Assembly: GCA_030627905.1 (NCBI GenBank)
Contig: DAOVRZ010000074.1
Location: 1-29,498, forward strand
DNA: 29,498 bases
Source: JAGMES01 sp023128035
Lineage (GTDB): Bacteria > Bacillota > Halanaerobiia > DY22613
Direction of reading: 5' to 3'
Position numbers and translations under genes: made by a program. The first letter of the stretch is position 1, and each line of letters opens with the position of its first letter. The notes beneath the pieces are model-generated. The model saw only the letters and a program-made list of their open reading frames with translations. It did not search any database and was not told where the DNA came from. Of the stretch, positions 26,163-29,498 are shown piece by piece.

Positions 26163-27326
26163 GTGGCAAAGGTAAAATTGGGAATTGAGGCTTTGTTAAG
26201 TGAAAAGTTGGATTTAATAAAAGGACGAAAAGTTGGACTAATTACTAATTATACCGGGATGAATAGCGAATTTGTTTCAACAGTGGAGTTATTATATAAA
26301 CATCCTGAGGTGGATTTGCGGGCTCTTTTTGGCCCTGAACATGGAATACGCGGTGAAGCTCAGGCAGGGGAGAAAGTTACTTCTTATACAGATTCAGAGA
26401 CAGGCCTACCTGTATATAGTCTTTATGGAAAGACGAAAAAACCAACAGATGAGATGTTGGAAGGATTGGATACTTTAATCTTTGATATTCAGGATGTTGG
26501 AGTCAGATTTTATACATTCATTAATACAATGAGCTATGCCATGGAGAAAGCTAAAGAGCTTGGATTGAAGTTTATAGTTTTGGATAGACCTAATCCAATT
26601 CGTGGAGATATAGTTGATGGAAATATTCTTGATCTAGATTTTCGTTCTTTTGTAGGGATATACCCTATCCTTACCCGTCATGGGATGACAATTGGGGAAC
26701 TCGCTTTGCTTTTTAACGATGCTTTTAAGATTGGAGCAGATCTTTCAGTGGTATCTATGGATGGTTGGAAGAGGTCGATGTGGTATGATGAAACTAAATT
26801 TGCTTGGATAGCTCCATCGCTGGGTCTTCCAACATTGGATTCGACAGTGTTATATACAGGACTTTGTTTTCTTGAGGGAACCAATGTATCAGAAGGTAGA
26901 GGTACCACCCTACCTTTTCAGGTTATTGGTGCACCCTGGGTTAAGGGAAAAGAGTTGGCTGATGAGTTAAATAGCTTGGGGTTAGCTGGAATCTATTTTA
27001 GGCCAACTTACTTTAAACCACTGACTTCCAAACATCAGGGCCAACTTTGTCAGGGTGTACAGATACATTTATTAAATAAGAACCAGTTTATAGGTTCTTG
27101 TGTTGGATTAAATATTTTGGCAATATTGAAACGTTTATATTCAGATGATTTCCAATGGTATACTTTTGGTGAAGAAAAGAGATATTTTATTGATTTACTA
27201 TGGGGAACAGATCAGGTGCGAAAAGAATTGGATGAAGGTTTGGATGTGGAAAGTATTCAATCTGATTGGAAAGAGGAGATTAATCAATTCCAGGTTATGT
27301 GTCAGAAGTATTTACTTTATGAATAA
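26163..27326 (+). CDS. namZ: Exo-beta-N-acetylmuramidase NamZ (DUF1343), cytoplasmic form
   Basis: DUF1343 proteins include B. subtilis NamZ (YbbC), which removes terminal MurNAc from the non-reducing end of peptide-free glycan strands. The 387-residue product shows the family pattern: KGRKVGLITNYTG, LRALFGPEHGIRGEAQAGEK (Glu59 in GPEHG is a likely active-site residue), LPVYSLYGKTKKPTDEML, FDIQDVGVRFYTFINTMSYA, LDRPNPIRGDIVDG, TRHGMTIGELA, and SEGRGTTLPFQVIGAPW. No signal peptide precedes MAKVKLGIEALL, whereas the Bacillus enzyme is exported. GTG 26163 follows GAAGGGG (7 bp). It lies 17 bp after nagB. With NagZ it could digest glycan chains stepwise. Confidence 0.93.
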   Translation: MAKVKLGIEALLSEKLDLIKGRKVGLITNYTGMNSEFVSTVELLYKHPEVDLRALFGPEHGIRGEAQAGEKVTSYTDSETGLPVYSLYGKTKKPTDEMLEGLDTLIFDIQDVGVRFYTFINTMSYAMEKAKELGLKFIVLDRPNPIRGDIVDGNILDLDFRSFVGIYPILTRHGMTIGELALLFNDAFKIGADLSVVSMDGWKRSMWYDETKFAWIAPSLGLPTLDSTVLYTGLCFLEGTNVSEGRGTTLPFQVIGAPWVKGKELADELNSLGLAGIYFRPTYFKPLTSKHQGQLCQGVQIHLLNKNQFIGSCVGLNILAILKRLYSDDFQWYTFGEEKRYFIDLLWGTDQVRKELDEGLDVESIQSDWKEEINQFQVMCQKYLLYE

Positions 27327-27383
27327 GTAGACTTCTTCCTGTTGGAGTTTTCACAGAATTATTTATGATGGAGGAGGGACAGA

Positions 27384-28112
27384 ATGGTTAAATTATCGAA
27401 TGAAAGTCCTCTACCTTTATATTATCAAATGAAGGAAATTTTGAAAAAAAATATTAAGTTGGGGGAATTAAAACCTGGAGATCAACTTCCTTCAGAACGA
27501 GATTTAGAGGAAACTTATGGGGTTAGTCGGATGACTGCCAGGCGTGCCCTAGTTGAATTATGCAATGAAGGTTATGTTTATCGCAAACAGGGACGGGGAA
27601 CATTTGTGGCTGATATGAAGTATCACCATCATTTATTTCGTTTATCTAGTTTTACCGAAGAGAGTCAGAGTCAGCATTTAAAACCAGGCGCCAAAGTCTT
27701 AAAAATTGAGAAAGTGGAGAATGAGGCTATTTGTAAGAAACTGAAGATCGAATCCGAACCATTGATCTCAATTCGGCGAATTAGAACGATTAATGAGGAA
27801 CCAGTTGCTTTAGAGGAAACTTATGTTCGTGCAGTTTATTGTCCTGGCTTAGAAGAAGTAAATTTAAATAATACTTCACTCTATTCCTATTTGACTGAAG
27901 AATATCATCTTCTTATGGGAAGGGCAGAACAGACAATTGAATCTAGATTGGTTCCATTAGAGGTAGCACCTACTTTGAAGGTGGAAAAGGGAACACCAAT
28001 TCTTTATATGGAGAGAACTACATATCTTGAAAACGAAGAGACTCCTTTTGAGTATGCTGAGGCAATCTATCGGGGAGATAAGTATAAACTGATGGTGGAG
28101 ATGCAGCGGTAA
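27384..28112 (+). CDS. nagR: GntR-family (HutC/UTRA) repressor, NagR-like
   Basis: Transcription factor of 242 residues. The winged-helix domain (about 8-75) has LYYQMKEILKKNIKLGELKP, GDQLPSERDLEETYGVSRMT and RRALVELCNEGYVYRKQGRG with the GTFVA wing. The UTRA effector domain follows (about 92-240: FRLSSFTEESQ...LKIESEPLISIRRIRTI ... LYMERTTYLENEETPFEYAE). Members of this subgroup (YvoA/NagR, DasR) sense GlcN-6-P or GlcNAc-6-P, which are intermediates made by this operon. ATG 27384 follows GGAGGAGGG. It is 57 bp after namZ with no terminator between, so it is probably the last gene of the operon and likely controls it through the TGGTATATAC sites at 19460 and 19504. Confidence 0.9.
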   Translation: MVKLSNESPLPLYYQMKEILKKNIKLGELKPGDQLPSERDLEETYGVSRMTARRALVELCNEGYVYRKQGRGTFVADMKYHHHLFRLSSFTEESQSQHLKPGAKVLKIEKVENEAICKKLKIESEPLISIRRIRTINEEPVALEETYVRAVYCPGLEEVNLNNTSLYSYLTEEYHLLMGRAEQTIESRLVPLEVAPTLKVEKGTPILYMERTTYLENEETPFEYAEAIYRGDKYKLMVEMQR

Positions 28113-28147
28113 GGTAAATTGAATATGGTGTGTGTGTATGATGATAG

Positions 28148-28188
28148 AAAGTCCTCCTCTCACATGATTTGAGAAGAGGACTTTTTTT
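28148..28188 (+). terminator. Intrinsic terminator of the wall-recycling operon
   Basis: AAAGTCCTCCTCTCA pairs with TGAGAAGAGGACTTT, with one mismatch, over a 7-nt loop. A T run to 28188 follows. It lies about 35 bp after the regulator gene. Confidence 0.9.
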
Positions 28189-28215
28189 GTCTAAATGAAG
28201 GAGTTATAGACAAAA
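28185..28215. repeat. Inverted repeat upstream of the lipoprotein gene
   Basis: TTTTGTCTA and TAGACAAAA form a perfect 9-bp inverted repeat with a 13-nt spacer, about 70 bp before the lipoprotein start and overlapping the T tract of the preceding terminator. It may be an operator for the lipoprotein promoter or a chance hairpin. No convincing promoter was found between 28189 and 28283. Confidence 0.4.
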
Positions 28216-28283
28216 TACAGAAAACATATATTAAGAGAATGAAGATTAATATTTATAAAATTACTAAAGGAGGTTACGGGCTG

Positions 28284-29498
28284 GTGAAAAAATTTAAGTT
28301 TTTTGCTCTTCTATGTTTTTTGATGGTGATGTTTGCAGGATGTTCTTTTTTATCAACGGGTGGAATTTCTGGTGTAATAACAGATGAAGTTACTGGAAAA
28401 CCGATTTCAGAGGTACAGGTTTCTGTTGGAGGTAAAAATACGTTATCTGGTGCAGATGGTTTTTATACTTTAAGTGGAATAGGTGCTGGTGATATAACTT
28501 TAGAAGCAAAAAAAGATGGATATATTGATCGTAAAGTGACTGTGTTTATTCAGGGTATGGTTGAAGTTAACTTTAAGATGACTCCCGAAGAACCTGTAGA
28601 GAAAAAAGGTAGTATTAAAGGTAAGATTGTAGATAGTCTTACAAAGACGCCACTTGCAGGTGTTACAGTTACTCTTGGAAATCTAGAGATTACATCAAAT
28701 GAAGAAGGATTTTATAGTTTTACAGAGGTTAAAGAAGGAGTTCAGACTTTAACTGCTATAAAGGATGATTATGAAGAGTTTACTACTAGTGTTAATATTA
28801 TTGCAGATGAAGAAGTTACTTATAATTTTGAAATGATATATACCATGTATGGTTCTGTTACTGGTACAATAACTGATGCCATAACAGGTGAGCCATTACC
28901 AGATGTTTATGTAACATTGGGAGGGGGAGATTTTGAAACTTATTCTGATGCTGATGGTAAGTATTTATTTGTAAACGTTTTTGAAGCAGTACATTCAATA
29001 GAAGCACAATTAGAAGGTTATGATGCTTGTTTGGAAATGGTTGAAGTTATAGATGAAGAAGAGACTGTTTTTGATGTTGGGATGTTTTCGCTTATTACAG
29101 GTACTGTTACAGGTATAGTAACTGATGGTCGTGGTGGTCCTGCAGTTGAAGGTGTAGCTGTTTCGTGTAACAATTATTTAGTTACCACTGATGCTGAGGG
29201 TTATTTTGAAATGAAGATCAATGCAGATTATGCTACTGAATTGTTAGTAGAAAAAGAAGGTAGAGCTACTGTACGTATTCAAGGTGTAGAAGTTGCTGAA
29301 GATGCAACTTTAGAATATGAAGTTCCAACTAGGGCATTATTTAACCCTAATTGGTCTAATAATCCGCCAACAATTTTTCTTGATATTGAGCCAGGGGATG
29401 AACTTTCAGGAAATCAAGAAATTAATATTTCTGTTTCTGGTGATCGTTCAACTTATCTTATCTATGCTTACTTTAATGGAGAATATAGAAATCCTAGA
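28284..29498 (+). CDS. Lipoprotein with tandem carboxypeptidase-regulatory-like repeats (5' part)
   Basis: GTG 28284 follows AAAGGAGG (28266-28273); the frame stays open to the window end, giving 405 residues. MKKFKFFALLCFLMVMFAGC is a lipoprotein signal peptide with FAGC as lipobox (Cys20), so the protein is anchored outside the membrane. At least four beta-sandwich repeats of about 75 residues follow, beginning SGVITDEVTGKPISEVQVSV (about 27), KGKIVDSLTKTPLAGVTVTL (about 114), TGTITDAITGEPLPDVYVTL (about 194) and TGIVTDGRGGPAVEGVAVSC (about 274). Each has the G-x-V-x-D-x-x-T-G-x-P-x-x-x-V pattern and a later DG-x-Y. From about 355 an Ig-like module appears to start. Such repeats act as stalks or binding modules; the functional C-terminal domain, if any, is beyond the window. 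Confidence 0.85.
   Translation, partial: MKKFKFFALLCFLMVMFAGCSFLSTGGISGVITDEVTGKPISEVQVSVGGKNTLSGADGFYTLSGIGAGDITLEAKKDGYIDRKVTVFIQGMVEVNFKMTPEEPVEKKGSIKGKIVDSLTKTPLAGVTVTLGNLEITSNEEGFYSFTEVKEGVQTLTAIKDDYEEFTTSVNIIADEEVTYNFEMIYTMYGSVTGTITDAITGEPLPDVYVTLGGGDFETYSDADGKYLFVNVFEAVHSIEAQLEGYDACLEMVEVIDEEETVFDVGMFSLITGTVTGIVTDGRGGPAVEGVAVSCNNYLVTTDAEGYFEMKINADYATELLVEKEGRATVRIQGVEVAEDATLEYEVPTRALFNPNWSNNPPTIFLDIEPGDELSGNQEINISVSGDRSTYLIYAYFNGEYRNPR

Noticed and set aside
27159..27172. TGGTATACTTTTGG as a further NagR site inside namZ
   Set aside because: Only the left half matches, it lies within coding sequence in a conserved gene, and there is no promoter nearby.
1..29498. CRISPR arrays, tRNA or rRNA genes, IS transposases
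   Set aside because: No regularly spaced repeats, cloverleaf-like segments, rRNA motifs or transposase-like frames were recognised on either strand by eye; an Infernal/tRNAscan run would settle this.

Overview
The window is AT-rich DNA with strong Shine-Dalgarno sites (AAGGAGG, GGGGGTG types), frequent GTG/TTG starts and short intergenic gaps. All real genes are on the + strand. A YaaL (DUF2508)-BofA pair points to an endospore-forming Firmicute, and a four-subunit pyruvate:ferredoxin oxidoreductase points to an anaerobe (Clostridia sensu lato). A recycling operon with AnmK and with wall hydrolases lacking signal peptides is closer to diderm bacteria than to Bacillus. A diderm Clostridia-like lineage such as Halanaerobiales is therefore possible, but this is inference.

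Positions 1-7160 are a decaying accessory region. After the end of an unknown gene and a broken small secreted-protein gene comes a type I restriction-modification locus in the order hsdM-hsdS-hsdR, followed by a YgjP-like metallohydrolase (DUF45) remnant. Every gene in it is broken: a small deletion with frameshift in hsdM, a frameshift plus a nonsense codon in hsdS, a frameshift and a C-terminal deletion in hsdR, and an internal deletion in the metallohydrolase.

Positions 7161-10115 hold an intact secreted GH13 amylase/neopullulanase-like gene. It has a good promoter, a perfect LacI-type operator and a terminator. More decayed DNA follows: an unidentified broken reading frame, a possible 27-residue membrane peptide and a nitroreductase fragment.

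Positions 10116-19404 look like ordinary chromosome: a TPR protein, DUF2508, BofA, the porGDAB-type operon, a secreted protein of unknown function, a GAF/HD-GYP cyclic-di-GMP phosphodiesterase and guaB. Most of these units end in recognisable intrinsic terminators.

Positions 19405-28188 are a compact cell-wall recycling operon. Two TGGTATATAC-type operators precede a BadF-family amino-sugar kinase (MurK/NagK type), an AmpC-like serine hydrolase, NagZ, MurQ, AnmK, NagB, NamZ (DUF1343) and a GntR/UTRA regulator (NagR type). Most genes overlap or lie within about 25 bp. NamZ and NagZ could trim imported glycan chains from the non-reducing end. The kinases and AnmK would feed MurNAc-6-P to MurQ, and NagB would pass the carbon to fructose-6-P. 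NagA and any transporter are absent from the window, and the three hydrolases lack visible export signals. The distal repressor gene and proximal operators suggest autoregulation.

From 28284 to the window end is the 5' part of a predicted lipoprotein with at least four tandem carboxypeptidase-regulatory-like beta-sandwich repeats.
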